From contig CAKTAK010000004.1 of assembly GCA_934527315.1 (NCBI GenBank), positions 1 to 64,000 on the forward strand: a stretch of 64,000 nucleotides of DNA, given 5' to 3'. This stretch comes from HGM13010 sp934527315 (GTDB taxonomy: Bacteria > Bacillota > Clostridia > Oscillospirales > Oscillospiraceae). Below the pieces are notes generated by a model that saw nothing but the letters and a program-made list of their open reading frames with translations, did not search any database and was not told the DNA's origin. Below are positions 41,619 to 50,205 of the stretch, one piece after another (the stretch's first letter is position 1; each line of letters begins with the position of its first letter). The translations under genes were made by a program, and so were the position numbers.

Positions 41619-41641
41619 TCAAACCGTCATTCACAAACTGC

Positions 41642-41676
41642 ACTCCGGGTTGCCTGCAGGCAATCCGGAGTTTTTT
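41642..41676 (+). terminator. Terminator after the SPFH gene
   Basis: The stem ACTCCGG-GTTGCC / GGCAAT-CCGGAGT with a short loop is followed by six T residues. The hexokinase gene starts right after. Confidence 0.9.
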
Positions 41677-41689
41677 CGAAGGGAGCTTT

Positions 41690-42955
41690 ATGGAACCAAC
41701 ATCCTGCACAACATTTCTCCGGCAGCACAATATGGCCCCGGAGCAGGTGGACATCGCCCAACTATCCCAAGCCATTCAAAGGGATATGACCGCCGCTTTG
41801 GCCGGAAAACCGGCCGCAACACTGATGCTGCCCAGCTATCTGTATGCCGACGGAACCCCGGCGCAAAATGTGCCGGTCATCGTTCTGGATGCCGGCGGCA
41901 CCAATTTCCGAACCGCACTGGTCACGCTGACGGAATCCGGCCCCCAAGTGGAGCAGCTCCGGGAATGTGCCATGCCCGGCACCGCCGCCCCTGCGGAATG
42001 GCCGGAATTTATTGCGTTCTGCGCCGACCAAATTCAGCCGCTGCTGCCGCTGAGTCATACCATCGGCATTTGCTTTTCCTACTCCGCAGCGCCCCAACCG
42101 GACGGTGACAGCCGCGTCATTCATCTGAACAAGGAAGTGGTGATTCACGGAGGGGAAAACCGCCCCATCGGCGGCGATTTGCGGGCGGAGCTGGCCCGGC
42201 GGGGCATTTCCGATGTAAAAACCGTGGTGCTCAATGACACCCTTGCCGTACAATTCGGCGCTGCGGCTGCCCACAAGCTGCCGGTGCGGGATTGTCTGGG
42301 TATGGTCTGCGGCACCGGCTCCAACATTTGCTGCGCCCTGCCTGCCGGGCAGATTCCCAAGCTGGGCGAGGAGTTTTCCGGAGATTTGCGCACCATGTTG
42401 GTGAACTGTGAAAGCGGATTTTTTACCGGAATGGCTCAAGGCACTTTTGACCGCGCTTTGGACGATTCCTCCCAAATGCCCGGGGAGTGCCTACTGGAAA
42501 AAATGGTGTCCGGAGCCTATCTGGGGCCGCTGTGCCGTCTGACCTTGCAGGCAGCCGCCCGGGAGGGGCTGTTCACATCCCGCGGACAGGAACTTCTGCT
42601 GTCTATGGACCAACTTTCTTCCGGCGAGGCAGATACGCTCTCCGGGCCGCTGACAGCCTTATCCCAAGCGGACTTATCCATTGCCGACAGCATCATTCAG
42701 GGGCTGTTCCGCCGCTCGGCAAAAATCGTTGCAGCCGCTTTGACAGCCGTTCTGGGGCTGCGGGGCAGCGCGAATCCCTGCTATGTGGGCGCGGAGGGGT
42801 CTTTGTTCCAGAAAAGCCGCCGATTCCGCCCGGCATTGGAAGAATTCTGCAAGGCGTCGGAATCACTCCGCCCCTGCCCGCTAGAATTCCGCACCTGCCA
42901 ACACACCACGCTCATCGGCGCCGCCTGCGCTGCGCTGCTGATGAACGAATCCTGA
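41690..42955 (+). CDS. Eukaryotic-type hexokinase
   Basis: The 421-residue protein would phosphorylate hexoses with ATP. It follows the eukaryotic hexokinase family rather than bacterial ROK glucokinases: LDAGGTNFR at 66-74, then LNDTLA near 181-186 with the catalytic Asp, then GTGSN near 208 and an EGSLF-type segment near 370. All main motifs are intact. GAAGGGAG precedes the ATG. Bacterial members are uncommon but known. The gene is single, between two terminators. The true sugar is not known. Confidence 0.85.
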   Translation: MEPTSCTTFLRQHNMAPEQVDIAQLSQAIQRDMTAALAGKPAATLMLPSYLYADGTPAQNVPVIVLDAGGTNFRTALVTLTESGPQVEQLRECAMPGTAAPAEWPEFIAFCADQIQPLLPLSHTIGICFSYSAAPQPDGDSRVIHLNKEVVIHGGENRPIGGDLRAELARRGISDVKTVVLNDTLAVQFGAAAAHKLPVRDCLGMVCGTGSNICCALPAGQIPKLGEEFSGDLRTMLVNCESGFFTGMAQGTFDRALDDSSQMPGECLLEKMVSGAYLGPLCRLTLQAAAREGLFTSRGQELLLSMDQLSSGEADTLSGPLTALSQADLSIADSIIQGLFRRSAKIVAAALTAVLGLRGSANPCYVGAEGSLFQKSRRFRPALEEFCKASESLRPCPLEFRTCQHTTLIGAACAALLMNES

Positions 42956-42960
42956 CCATA

Positions 42961-42998
42961 AAAAAATCCCTCTTGCCGACAAAAGCAAGAGGGATTTT
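42961..42998. terminator. Bidirectional terminator between hexokinase and argS
   Basis: AAAAATCCCTCTTGC pairs with GCAAGAGGGATTTT around loop CGACAAAA. A- and T-runs lie on the two sides. Confidence 0.9.
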
Positions 42999-43010
42999 GT
43001 ATTGCAATGT

Positions 43011-44708
43011 TTACATTTTTTCCGGTGCGGTCACACCAATGATGCCCAAGCAGATGGCAATCACCTGCCGTGCGGTATCGGCCAGTTTCAGACGGGCATT
43101 CAGCACGTCTTCTGCCTCGCCCTTAATGCGGCAGGCAGCATAGAACCGATGGAACCGGGCAGCCAACTCGATAACGTACCGGTTGATGCGGCTGGGGTCA
43201 TAATCCCGGGCAGCCAGCTTAATTTCTTCCGGCAGCGCGGAAATCTGCTTAATCAGCTCCCGCTCCTGCTCAGTGGTCAGCAAATCGAACTGCACGGCGC
43301 TTGCTGCGGGAACGGTGTGTCCGTCCTCTTTCAGCGCTTGAATCAGAGTGCAGATACGGGCATGGGCATACTGTACATAGTACACCGGGTTCTCGCTGTC
43401 TTCCCGCACAGCCAAATCCAGATCGAATTCCAGATGGGTATCGGGCTTTGCATTGAAGAAGAACCGGCAGGCGTCCACGCCGATTTCGTCCATCAGATCT
43501 GCCAAGGTCAGCGCCTTACCGGTGCGCTTGGAAACCTTTACCACTTCATCGCCCCGCACCAGACGCACCATCTGCATGATGAGGAAGTCCAGATTCCGGC
43601 CGTTCAAACCCAATGCAGGGGCTTTCATGGTGTTGCCAAAGCGAATGGCATGGCCATGGTGGTCAGCACCCCAAACGTCAATGACACGGTCAAAATGACG
43701 CTCCACGAATTTGTTCCGATGATATGCAATATCCACGGCATAGTAGGTGTAGAAACCGTTGGAGCGGCGCATGACTTCGTCCTTATCTGCGCCCAGTTCC
43801 GTGTTCTTCAGCCACAGAGCGCCGTCCTTTTCATAGGTCAGACCGGCCTGGGTGAGCAGGTCCACGGTTTCCTTCACATAGCCGGACTGATGCAGGCTGC
43901 TTTCCAGGAACCACTGGTCAAAGTGAATCCGATAGCGCTCCAAATCCCGCTGCATTCTTGCAATGTTATAGGGCAGGCCGAATTCCACAAATGCCTTGCA
44001 GCGCTCATCGCTGGGTGCGTTCACCCATTTGTCGCCGTCCCGCTCAAAAATCAGCTTGGCCAATGCTTTAATGTCATCGCCGTGATAGCCGTTGTCAGGG
44101 AACTCCACAGCGTCTTCGCCCTGAATCAGCTGCAGATACCGAGCCTCGATGGATTTGCCGAACAAGTCCACCTGATTGCCGGCGTCATTCACGTAGAACT
44201 CCCGCCACACATCGTAGCCGGCGCGCTGCAGCACGGAAGCCAGCGTATCACCCAGCACACCGCCCCGGGCATTGCCGATGGTCATGGGACCGGTGGGGTT
44301 GGCGGAAACGAACTCCACCATCACCTTTTCCCCGTGACCCACATCACAGCTGCCGAAGTCATCGCCTTCTTTTTCCACATCTGCCAACACATCGCCGTAC
44401 CACTTCTGGCTCAGCCGGAAGTTGATAAAGCCGGGACCTGCAATCTCCACGCCCTCAAACCAGCTGCCTTCCAGATTCAGCTCTGCCACCAGAGCCTCTG
44501 CAATCTGGCGGGGTGCTTTCTTCATAGCCTTTGCGGAAACCATTGCATGGTTTGCTGCATAGTCGCCGTTTTTGGTATCCTTGGGAATATCCACATTGCC
44601 CCGGAATTCTGCGTCTTTCGGCAGAATGTCCTTTTCCGCTGCGCTGTGGTATGCCTGCTGCAGCAGCTCATCTGCTTTTGCTTTTGCCTGTTCAATCAAG
44701 TTTGCCAT
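43011..44708 (-). CDS. argS: Arginyl-tRNA synthetase
   Basis: The 565-residue class I enzyme charges tRNA-Arg. It has the Add1 domain, then VEFVSANPTGPM, WREFYVNDAGNQVDLF, VWGADHHGHAIRF, and KVSKRTG in place of KMSKS. The HIGH-equivalent reads TIGN at 143-146, so the first His is Thr. The C-terminal helical anticodon domain is complete, with YVQYAHARI and the end ICLGIIGVTAPEKM. The gene follows a ywiB-like gene by 6 bp on the same strand, the same pairing as in Bacillus subtilis. It ends at a terminator. Confidence 0.93.
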   Translation of the reverse strand: MANLIEQAKAKADELLQQAYHSAAEKDILPKDAEFRGNVDIPKDTKNGDYAANHAMVSAKAMKKAPRQIAEALVAELNLEGSWFEGVEIAGPGFINFRLSQKWYGDVLADVEKEGDDFGSCDVGHGEKVMVEFVSANPTGPMTIGNARGGVLGDTLASVLQRAGYDVWREFYVNDAGNQVDLFGKSIEARYLQLIQGEDAVEFPDNGYHGDDIKALAKLIFERDGDKWVNAPSDERCKAFVEFGLPYNIARMQRDLERYRIHFDQWFLESSLHQSGYVKETVDLLTQAGLTYEKDGALWLKNTELGADKDEVMRRSNGFYTYYAVDIAYHRNKFVERHFDRVIDVWGADHHGHAIRFGNTMKAPALGLNGRNLDFLIMQMVRLVRGDEVVKVSKRTGKALTLADLMDEIGVDACRFFFNAKPDTHLEFDLDLAVREDSENPVYYVQYAHARICTLIQALKEDGHTVPAASAVQFDLLTTEQERELIKQISALPEEIKLAARDYDPSRINRYVIELAARFHRFYAACRIKGEAEDVLNARLKLADTARQVIAICLGIIGVTAPEKM

Positions 44709-44714
44709 ATAATC

Positions 44715-45143
44715 TCAAACCGCCTGTTCTTTTATTTTCACTGCAAACCGGTTCCGTGAAGACATGACCCGGTCAAATTGCAAGGTATAATCAATTTCCA
44801 GCTCTCCGCCGTGCTCGTCCAGCCGATTGCTGATTTTGTGGGTATCCACCCCGATGGTCATACTGCCGTAAGGGGTGTTGTAAAGAAACACATTGGGCCG
44901 CCCCTCCACAAACGCCATTCTGCTGTTCGTGGTTCCCTTTCGGGAAATGACAACCTCATCTGAGGTAAAGCTGAATTGGGTTGTGGTACCGGCCATACCG
45001 GTAATCTCGCTTTCCTCATACCGGAGCATGCCCCGGCCGTTGCGATAGGAATACTCGCCCTCTGTAATCAATTCAATGTCGTCCTGCTCCTGTCCTTCCA
45101 AACGCTGAAAACCGGAGACAGTGATCAATACTTTTTTGTTCAT
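44715..45143 (-). CDS. ywiB: DUF1934 beta-barrel protein
   Basis: The 142 residues form a calycin-like beta-barrel family with VLITVSGFQR, YRNGRGMLRYEESEITGM and GGELEIDYTLQFD. Function is unknown. Members lie just before argS in many Firmicutes, as here. It has its own consensus-like promoter. Confidence 0.85.
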   Translation of the reverse strand: MNKKVLITVSGFQRLEGQEQDDIELITEGEYSYRNGRGMLRYEESEITGMAGTTTQFSFTSDEVVISRKGTTNSRMAFVEGRPNVFLYNTPYGSMTIGVDTHKISNRLDEHGGELEIDYTLQFDRVMSSRNRFAVKIKEQAV

Positions 45144-45173
45144 GATTCTCCTGCCAATCTCATAATCCTTATC

Positions 45174-45202
45174 ATTTTAGCTGAAACACCGGAAGAATAC
45201 AA
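45174..45202 (-). promoter_or_regulatory. Promoter of ywiB-argS
   Basis: On the minus strand, TTGTAT (45202-45197), 17 nt, TAAAAT (45179-45174). Confidence 0.7.
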
Positions 45203-45253
45203 GATATTCCTTGGATTTCCCTGATATTTTTTGTGGAATTCCGGTCTGTCCCT

Positions 45254-45262
45254 TGCTATAAT
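45254..45262 (+). promoter_or_regulatory. Extended -10 promoter of the 45.3-46.4 kb genes
   Basis: TGC-TATAAT (45254-45262) is a strong extended -10. A TTGTGG at 45231 is too far away to serve as a good -35. Confidence 0.65.
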
Positions 45263-45310
45263 GGGGTACAAAAGAAAATTATGCGTAAGTATCTGCAAGG
45301 GAGGGTCATT

Positions 45311-45715
45311 ATGACAATCGAATTGACGGATTTGGAATATCGCCGGCTGCTGGATTTGGTGTACGTGGGCAACTGGATTCTGAACTCTGCCCGGGGCAGG
45401 GACCGCATCGGGGATTACGATTATATGGAGTCCAAAATTTTTTCCTATGCCCCAAAGTGCGGCATGAAATCACTGGTGCAAACACCCTTCGGGGTTCCGA
45501 AACCCAGCAAAGCCTTTCAAGAAGGCGGCATTCATGAGGCCATCTGTGATTATGAAGACGCCGTATTTTTTGAAATTCTGGCGGAAGAGCTGGCCCGCCG
45601 GGATTTGAATCTGTTCGGTGAGCCGGAAGACCCCGCCCCGCTGAACAACCGCATAGAAGAATACATGCAGGAATTTGAGGCCAACGGGTTGGAAAACCTG
45701 TCGGTGGATTTCTAA
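45311..45715 (+). CDS. Uncharacterised acidic protein
   Basis: The 134-residue soluble protein is mostly helical and begins MTIELTDLEYRRLLDLVYVGNWILN. No motif or family was recognised. ATG 45311 follows AAGGGAGGG; the frame extends upstream but without a better site. It has an extended -10 promoter and lies 10 bp before the DUF1796-like gene, so the two form an operon. Confidence 0.7.
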   Translation: MTIELTDLEYRRLLDLVYVGNWILNSARGRDRIGDYDYMESKIFSYAPKCGMKSLVQTPFGVPKPSKAFQEGGIHEAICDYEDAVFFEILAEELARRDLNLFGEPEDPAPLNNRIEEYMQEFEANGLENLSVDF

Positions 45716-45725
45716 AGGAGACTCT

Positions 45726-46436
45726 ATGGAAGAACTGAACTTTCTCGATGCCATTCCCATGGACCTGGTCCTCTCTGCCGGACCGGCTTGCCGCCCGGCG
45801 CAGCAAATCAAGGCAGCCGGTCTCCGGTTCACCTCGGCGCCCATGGATTGGATGGAGCTGTACCCCTTGTCTGCTTTTCTCCACATTTTCGCCACAAAGT
45901 ATGAAGATTTCTTCACGGAAATTGAAGAAGAGCCCCAAACCCACGGAAAAAATCGTCGGGTGGTGGACACGAAAAATAACATCACGTCCATTCACCATTT
46001 CCCGGTGAAAAAATCTCTTTCCGCCGGACAGAAGGCCATGCGGAAAACCATGCTCCGCCGGGCAGAGCGCATCGACGGCATTTTGCAGCAGGCAAAACAC
46101 GTGCTGATTGTGTGCAACCGTCCGGATAGTCCGGAATCTCTGGAGAACTTCCGCCGGGAATTTCAAACCATTTATCCACATTTGACCTGTTATCTGATGA
46201 ATATTCGGGATACCGACAGGGATTTTCCCACAGTTACCGCCATGAATGACGGTAAGCTGTTGGAAATTGCGTTCCGAGACGTTCACCCGGAGGGGGACGC
46301 AGAATCGGGAAATCCATTGGCATGGCAGGGCAATTCTCCCTGCTGGCAGGCCGCGCTGGGTCATGTGCAGCTGTCCGATGCTGCAAAAAATTATCGGGAA
46401 CCGAAAGGTCTTCTGGAAAAGCTGTTTCGTCGGTAA
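45726..46436 (+). CDS. DUF1796-like putative cysteine-peptidase-fold protein
   Basis: The 236 residues begin with DLVLSAGPACRPAQQIKAAG and APMDWME, matching the DUF1796 pattern of SLGxxCxPA...SPFDW. A middle FxHxxxx part (SIHHFPV near 99) and VLIVCNRPDSPE near 137 follow. The family is predicted to have a papain-like fold but no activity is known. The last 60 residues are less conserved. GGAGACTCT precedes ATG 45726. It ends 16 bp before a terminator that also overlaps the spoVAC ribosome site. Confidence 0.7.
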   Translation: MEELNFLDAIPMDLVLSAGPACRPAQQIKAAGLRFTSAPMDWMELYPLSAFLHIFATKYEDFFTEIEEEPQTHGKNRRVVDTKNNITSIHHFPVKKSLSAGQKAMRKTMLRRAERIDGILQQAKHVLIVCNRPDSPESLENFRREFQTIYPHLTCYLMNIRDTDRDFPTVTAMNDGKLLEIAFRDVHPEGDAESGNPLAWQGNSPCWQAALGHVQLSDAAKNYREPKGLLEKLFRR

Positions 46437-46452
46437 ATTCCGCATACATACC

Positions 46453-46489
46453 ATTCCTTCGGGGCAAACTATCCCCGGAGGAATTTTTT
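46453..46489 (+). terminator. Terminator whose right arm is the spoVAC Shine-Dalgarno
   Basis: ATTCCTTCGGGG (46453-46464) pairs with CCCCGGAGGAAT (46473-46484), with one G-U pair, and is followed by TTTTT. The right arm contains the GGAGGA that serves spoVAC at ATG 46490. It can therefore end the upstream transcript and also mask the ribosome site in read-through RNA. Confidence 0.85.
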
Positions 46490-46948
46490 ATGAAATGGAA
46501 TCTGAACACAACCACACCGGAGCGTTATCAGCAAATGGTAAACCGTCTCGCTCCGCCCTCCCCCATTGGGAAAAATTGTCTGAATGCCTTTCTGGTGGGC
46601 GGCGCCATCTGCGCCATCGGGCAAATCTTTTTGAATCTGTTTACCCTCTGGGGGCTTTCCAAAGCCGATGCCGGTACCGCTACATCCGTTACCATGGTCT
46701 TTCTGGGGGCGCTGCTGACCGGTTTGGGCGTCTATGACCGCATTGCCCGATTCGCCGGAGCCGGCACATTGGTGCCCATCACCGGGTTTTCCAATGCCGT
46801 CACCTCGCCCACCATTGAATTCAAAATGGAAGGTGCCATGGGTTTGGCTGCCAAAACCTTTGTGATTGCCGGTCCGGTCATTGTTTACGGCACCGCCGCC
46901 AGCGCGGTATACGGGCTGCTCCTGTTTTTTCTCTCCCTGTTATCCTAA
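46490..46948 (+). CDS. spoVAC: Stage V sporulation protein AC
   Basis: The 152 residues have an N-terminal SPIGKNCLNAFLVGGAICAIGQ and the C-terminal signature ITGFSNAVTSPTIEFKMEG...TFVIAGPVIVYG. SpoVAC is a membrane protein of the channel that moves dipicolinic acid in spores. Four membrane segments are predicted. It stands alone, with no spoVAD or spoVAE next to it; the next gene is on the other strand. GGAGGA sits in the hairpin described at 46453. No separate promoter is clear. Confidence 0.85.
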   Translation: MKWNLNTTTPERYQQMVNRLAPPSPIGKNCLNAFLVGGAICAIGQIFLNLFTLWGLSKADAGTATSVTMVFLGALLTGLGVYDRIARFAGAGTLVPITGFSNAVTSPTIEFKMEGAMGLAAKTFVIAGPVIVYGTAASAVYGLLLFFLSLLS

Positions 46949-46960
46949 TTGCGCAAAAAC

Positions 46961-46998
46961 TGCCATCTTTCGCAAAAAAGATGGCAGTTTGTTTTTTA
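46961..46998. terminator. Bidirectional terminator after spoVAC
   Basis: The stem AAACTGCCATCTTT / AAAGATGGCAGTTT has a short loop and is followed by a GTTTTTTATT end. It separates convergent genes and overlaps the end of the minus-strand gene. Confidence 0.85.
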
Positions 46999-47682
46999 TT
47001 CGGTTTCTTCCTCCGTATCCCGTTCCAAGACAATGGGCAGATTGTTCTGCAGCGCGAATTTTGCGCTCTGCCAGAGGTTGGAGTAAGCATTCCGCGCCAA
47101 GGAAACCGTGGAATAGCCTTCCTCATTCCGGTCCACTTTCCGTTCCGACCAGCTGAGCACAGCTGCCTCGTCGGCATTCCAGCCCAACTCGTTCAGCCGC
47201 AGCAGCTCCAACATCAAAGCGCCTGCGGTGGAGAGGGTAATCATATCCCCCGTGGGTGTTTCTCCCTGAAACAGCAATGGCTGTTCCACCGGCAGCCACC
47301 ATTCCGCATTCCGGAACAGAGACCAGTTGGCCTGCTCATCGGCCTTCGCCCGCTGAATCAAAGGCTCATCGTCCGGGTTCCAATCCAAGGGCAGGCGGCC
47401 GGGGTAGGGCTCGTTATACATCTTTGCCGCGGCATACAGCAGCAATGCATCCACTGCCGGTTCCTCCAGCTTTGCCAGACGGAACGGACCGTCCAGACGC
47501 TCTTCCCAACCCTCCCGTTTTCCAACGGTGGACTGAATGGCCTGCATGACGCTGTCCCGCCAACCGGAGGTAATCTTCTGAATTTCTGCCGGCGTCAAAT
47601 CCGAATCCGCAGGCTCCAAATCCTCAAACCAGTTCTGGGTATAGTACCGGCTCAGAGAGCCCACATACAAATCCTTTTCCAT
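46996..47682 (-). CDS. Uncharacterised soluble protein
   Basis: The 228 residues have no recognised domain. It is rich in Trp, Leu and acidic residues, with patterns NEPYPGRLPLDWNPDDEPL and AGALMLELLRLNELGW. The start is ATG 47682 (9 nt after GAGGAG) or ATG 47688, two codons earlier. It follows the DUF6054 gene by about 20 bp on the same strand and is probably co-transcribed with it. Confidence 0.65.
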   Translation of the reverse strand: MEKDLYVGSLSRYYTQNWFEDLEPADSDLTPAEIQKITSGWRDSVMQAIQSTVGKREGWEERLDGPFRLAKLEEPAVDALLLYAAAKMYNEPYPGRLPLDWNPDDEPLIQRAKADEQANWSLFRNAEWWLPVEQPLLFQGETPTGDMITLSTAGALMLELLRLNELGWNADEAAVLSWSERKVDRNEEGYSTVSLARNAYSNLWQSAKFALQNNLPIVLERDTEEETE

Positions 47683-47705
47683 GCTCATTTTCTCCTCAAA
47701 CGGTA

Positions 47706-48029
47706 TTAAATCAATTCTTTCAGTTTCTCCAGAAATGCATCTTCTCCCCAAGTATTCACCTTGAGGAATACACCCTGACTGCCCCCGGCTGTCACAGCGC
47801 TCATGCAAATGGGGCCGTCATTCTGAAACAGTGTTACGGACATGCTCAATCGGTTTCCGCCCATATAGCTGAACCGCTCAAACACCCGGACACTGCACCG
47901 CGCCGTGCCCTGCCGGAAATCGCTGGACGCCTCTAAGGACGCGCTGATGCTCCCTCGCAAAATTCCCTGCTCAATGCGCTGCAGAATGCTGTCAAAATCA
48001 CCGTTCAGTTGTTTTTCCCATTTTGCCAT
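47706..48029 (-). CDS. DUF6054-like small protein
   Basis: The 107 residues match a small Clostridia family: GTARCSVRVFERFSYMGGNR, then SMSVTLFQNDGPICMSAVTAGGSQ and a helical end GEDAFLEKL. Function is unknown. GGGAGTGAATCTTT precedes the ATG. It heads a two-gene minus-strand unit just after the end of the ribosomal array. Confidence 0.7.
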   Translation of the reverse strand: MAKWEKQLNGDFDSILQRIEQGILRGSISASLEASSDFRQGTARCSVRVFERFSYMGGNRLSMSVTLFQNDGPICMSAVTAGGSQGVFLKVNTWGEDAFLEKLKELI

Positions 48030-48114
48030 AAAGATTCACTCCCTTCCATTTGCTGTGTTCAGTATACCAAATTCCGGCACCGGAGGCAAGTGCCCCGCCC
48101 GTCTTCGGAAATAG

Positions 48115-48152
48115 AAAAACGCCCGCAGCAAAAACTGCGGGCGTTTGAAAAC
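48115..48152 (-). terminator. Terminator of the rpoA-rplQ end of the ribosomal array
   Basis: The stem AAACGCCCGCAG / CTGCGGGCGTTT with a T-rich loop is followed on the minus strand by TTCTATTT. Confidence 0.9.
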
Positions 48153-48160
48153 TGATTCAA

Positions 48161-48502
48161 TTACACCAGTTCGATGACAGCCACTTCAGCTGCGTCGCCG
48201 CGACGTGCGCCAACGCGGGTGATGCGGGTGTAACCGCCGTTGCGCTCAGCGTATTTGGGAGCGATCTCGTCAAATACCTTCTTTGCAACGTCTTCGCGGG
48301 TAATGAAGGACAGGGCCTGGCGGTAAGATACCAGATCTTTCTTCTTACCCAGGGTAATCATTTTCTCTGCAAGAGGTGCGATCTCTTTCGCGCGAGTGAC
48401 AGTGGTCTCCATGCGGCCGTTGTCCAGGAAGTCCGTGACCTGCTGACGGAGCATTGCCATACGCTGATCGGTGGTCTTGCCGAGTTTTCTAGTACCGGGC
48501 AT
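48161..48502 (-). CDS. rplQ: Ribosomal protein L17
   Basis: The 113-residue protein of the large subunit begins MPGTRKLGKTTDQRMAMLRQ and ends with TRVGARRGDAAEVAVIELV. It is normal length and the last gene of the alpha-type operon, 40 bp after rpoA. Confidence 0.95.
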   Translation of the reverse strand: MPGTRKLGKTTDQRMAMLRQQVTDFLDNGRMETTVTRAKEIAPLAEKMITLGKKKDLVSYRQALSFITREDVAKKVFDEIAPKYAERNGGYTRITRVGARRGDAAEVAVIELV

Positions 48503-48542
48503 ATTACTAACCTCCTAAGGTTGAATGGTACGAAACCGTACC

Positions 48543-49493
48543 TTACTGATTATCGTCGCTCGCCAGAGACAGTCCCAGCTGAGCCAGCTTGTGCTCAACC
48601 TCTTCCAGACTCTTTCTGCCGAGGTTACGGACCTTGATCATCTCGTCTTGCGTCTTGTTGATCAGATCCTCAACAGTGTTGATGTTTGCTCTCTTCAGGC
48701 AGTTAAAGCTGCGCACAGAGAGGTCCAACTCCTCAATCGTCATGTCAAGCAGCTTGTCTTTCGGGGTTTCCACCTTTTCGACAACGGTGCTTGTGCCACC
48801 AACTGTTTCGGAGAGGTCTGTGAAAATTGTAAAGTGATCGACCAGAATCTTTGCGCCGAGAGACAGAGCGTTTCTGGCGGTAATGGTCTTGTCTGTCCAG
48901 ACTTCGATGGTCAGTTTGTCAAAGTCAGTCTGGTTACCCACACGGGTATTTTCCACCGTGTAGTTGACTTTGAGAACCGGCGTATAGATGGAGTCAACGG
49001 GAATCGTTCCGATGGGCATCTGGGGCGTTTTGTTCTTTGCAGCGGGCACGTAACCACGGCCGTGGCCAATGGTCAGCTCCATGTTCAAAGATGCGCCTGC
49101 ACCCAACGTTGCAATGTGCAGATCCGGATTCAGGACCTCTACCTCACCGTCGGCCTTGATGTCACCGGCAGTCACTTCGCCTTCGCCGTTTGCATCGATG
49201 TACACGGTTTTGGGGCCCTGGGTATGCAGACGAGCAATGATGCTCTTCACATTCAGGACGATTTCCGTCACATCTTCTTTCACACCGGGAATGGTGGAAA
49301 ATTCATGCTGGACGCCGGCAATTTTGATGCTGGTAACAGCGGTACCGGGCAGAGAGGAGAGCAGAACTCTTCTCAACGAGTTTCCGAGAGTCGTACCATA
49401 TCCACGCTCCAGAGGTTCAATGATATATTTTCCATAAGAATCGTCTGTGGGCGTCTCGAGGCATACAATACGCGGCTTCTCTATTTCGATCAT
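48543..49493 (-). CDS. rpoA: RNA polymerase alpha subunit
   Basis: The 316 residues have the N-terminal assembly domain (YIIEPLERGYGTTLGNSLRR near 22-41) and a C-terminal domain with LDLSVRSFNCLKRANI and LGRKSLEEVEHKL for UP-element and activator contacts. It lies between rpsD and rplQ as usual. No oddity is seen. Confidence 0.96.
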   Translation of the reverse strand: MIEIEKPRIVCLETPTDDSYGKYIIEPLERGYGTTLGNSLRRVLLSSLPGTAVTSIKIAGVQHEFSTIPGVKEDVTEIVLNVKSIIARLHTQGPKTVYIDANGEGEVTAGDIKADGEVEVLNPDLHIATLGAGASLNMELTIGHGRGYVPAAKNKTPQMPIGTIPVDSIYTPVLKVNYTVENTRVGNQTDFDKLTIEVWTDKTITARNALSLGAKILVDHFTIFTDLSETVGGTSTVVEKVETPKDKLLDMTIEELDLSVRSFNCLKRANINTVEDLINKTQDEMIKVRNLGRKSLEEVEHKLAQLGLSLASDDNQ

Positions 49494-49570
49494 ATAGACT
49501 TAACCCTCCTTATTCGATTTATGTGCCGTAGCACGTGGTTTTCAGCTTACCAATTCTGAGGGTCTGGGGA

Positions 49571-50182
49571 TTACTTGGAGTACAACTCGACGATCATGTG
49601 TTCAGCAACCTCATAATCGATGTCGTCTCTTGCGGGCATAGCCACAACAGTGCCTTCGCCCTTCTTTGCGTCGTAGGTCAGCCATTTGGGCAGGCCACGG
49701 AAAGCGTCTTCCTCCATGAAGCCCTTGATGCGCTCAATGCTTCTGCTGGATTCTTTCACGCCGATGACCATGCCGGGCTTCACCAGGAAGGAAGGAATGT
49801 TCACAACGCTGCCGTTGACAGTGAAGTGACCGTGAGACACCAGCTCACGAGCTTCCCGTCTGGTCTTAGCCAGGCCCAGGCGATAAATCACGTTATCGAG
49901 ACGACGCTCGATAGTGGTCAGCAGAACTTCACCGGTGATTCCGGGAGCCTTTTCTGCCTTCTCGTAATATGCACGGAACTGCTTCTCCTGGATGCCGTAG
50001 ATGAACTTCACTTTCTGCTTCTCATTCAACTGGTTAGCGTACTCGCTCTTTTTGGTCCGTTTTTTGGCACCGGGGTTCCGCTTATTGGAATTCAGTTTGG
50101 ATTTTTCGGTATAGCCCATCACCGCAGGGGAAATGCCCAGCGCTCTGCAACGCTTGACAATGGGCTGCATATTTCTAGCCAT
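49571..50182 (-). CDS. rpsD: Ribosomal protein S4
   Basis: The 203-residue S4 carries the S4 RNA-binding domain (ERRLDNVIYRLGLAKTRREAREL). The N-terminus (MQPIVKRCRALGISPAVMGY) lacks the four-Cys zinc motif, so it is the zinc-free form. It lies after rpsK. Confidence 0.94.
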   Translation of the reverse strand: MARNMQPIVKRCRALGISPAVMGYTEKSKLNSNKRNPGAKKRTKKSEYANQLNEKQKVKFIYGIQEKQFRAYYEKAEKAPGITGEVLLTTIERRLDNVIYRLGLAKTRREARELVSHGHFTVNGSVVNIPSFLVKPGMVIGVKESSRSIERIKGFMEEDAFRGLPKWLTYDAKKGEGTVVAMPARDDIDYEVAEHMIVELYSK

Positions 50183-50205
50183 AGTCTATTTCCTCCTTCC
50201 CAAGA

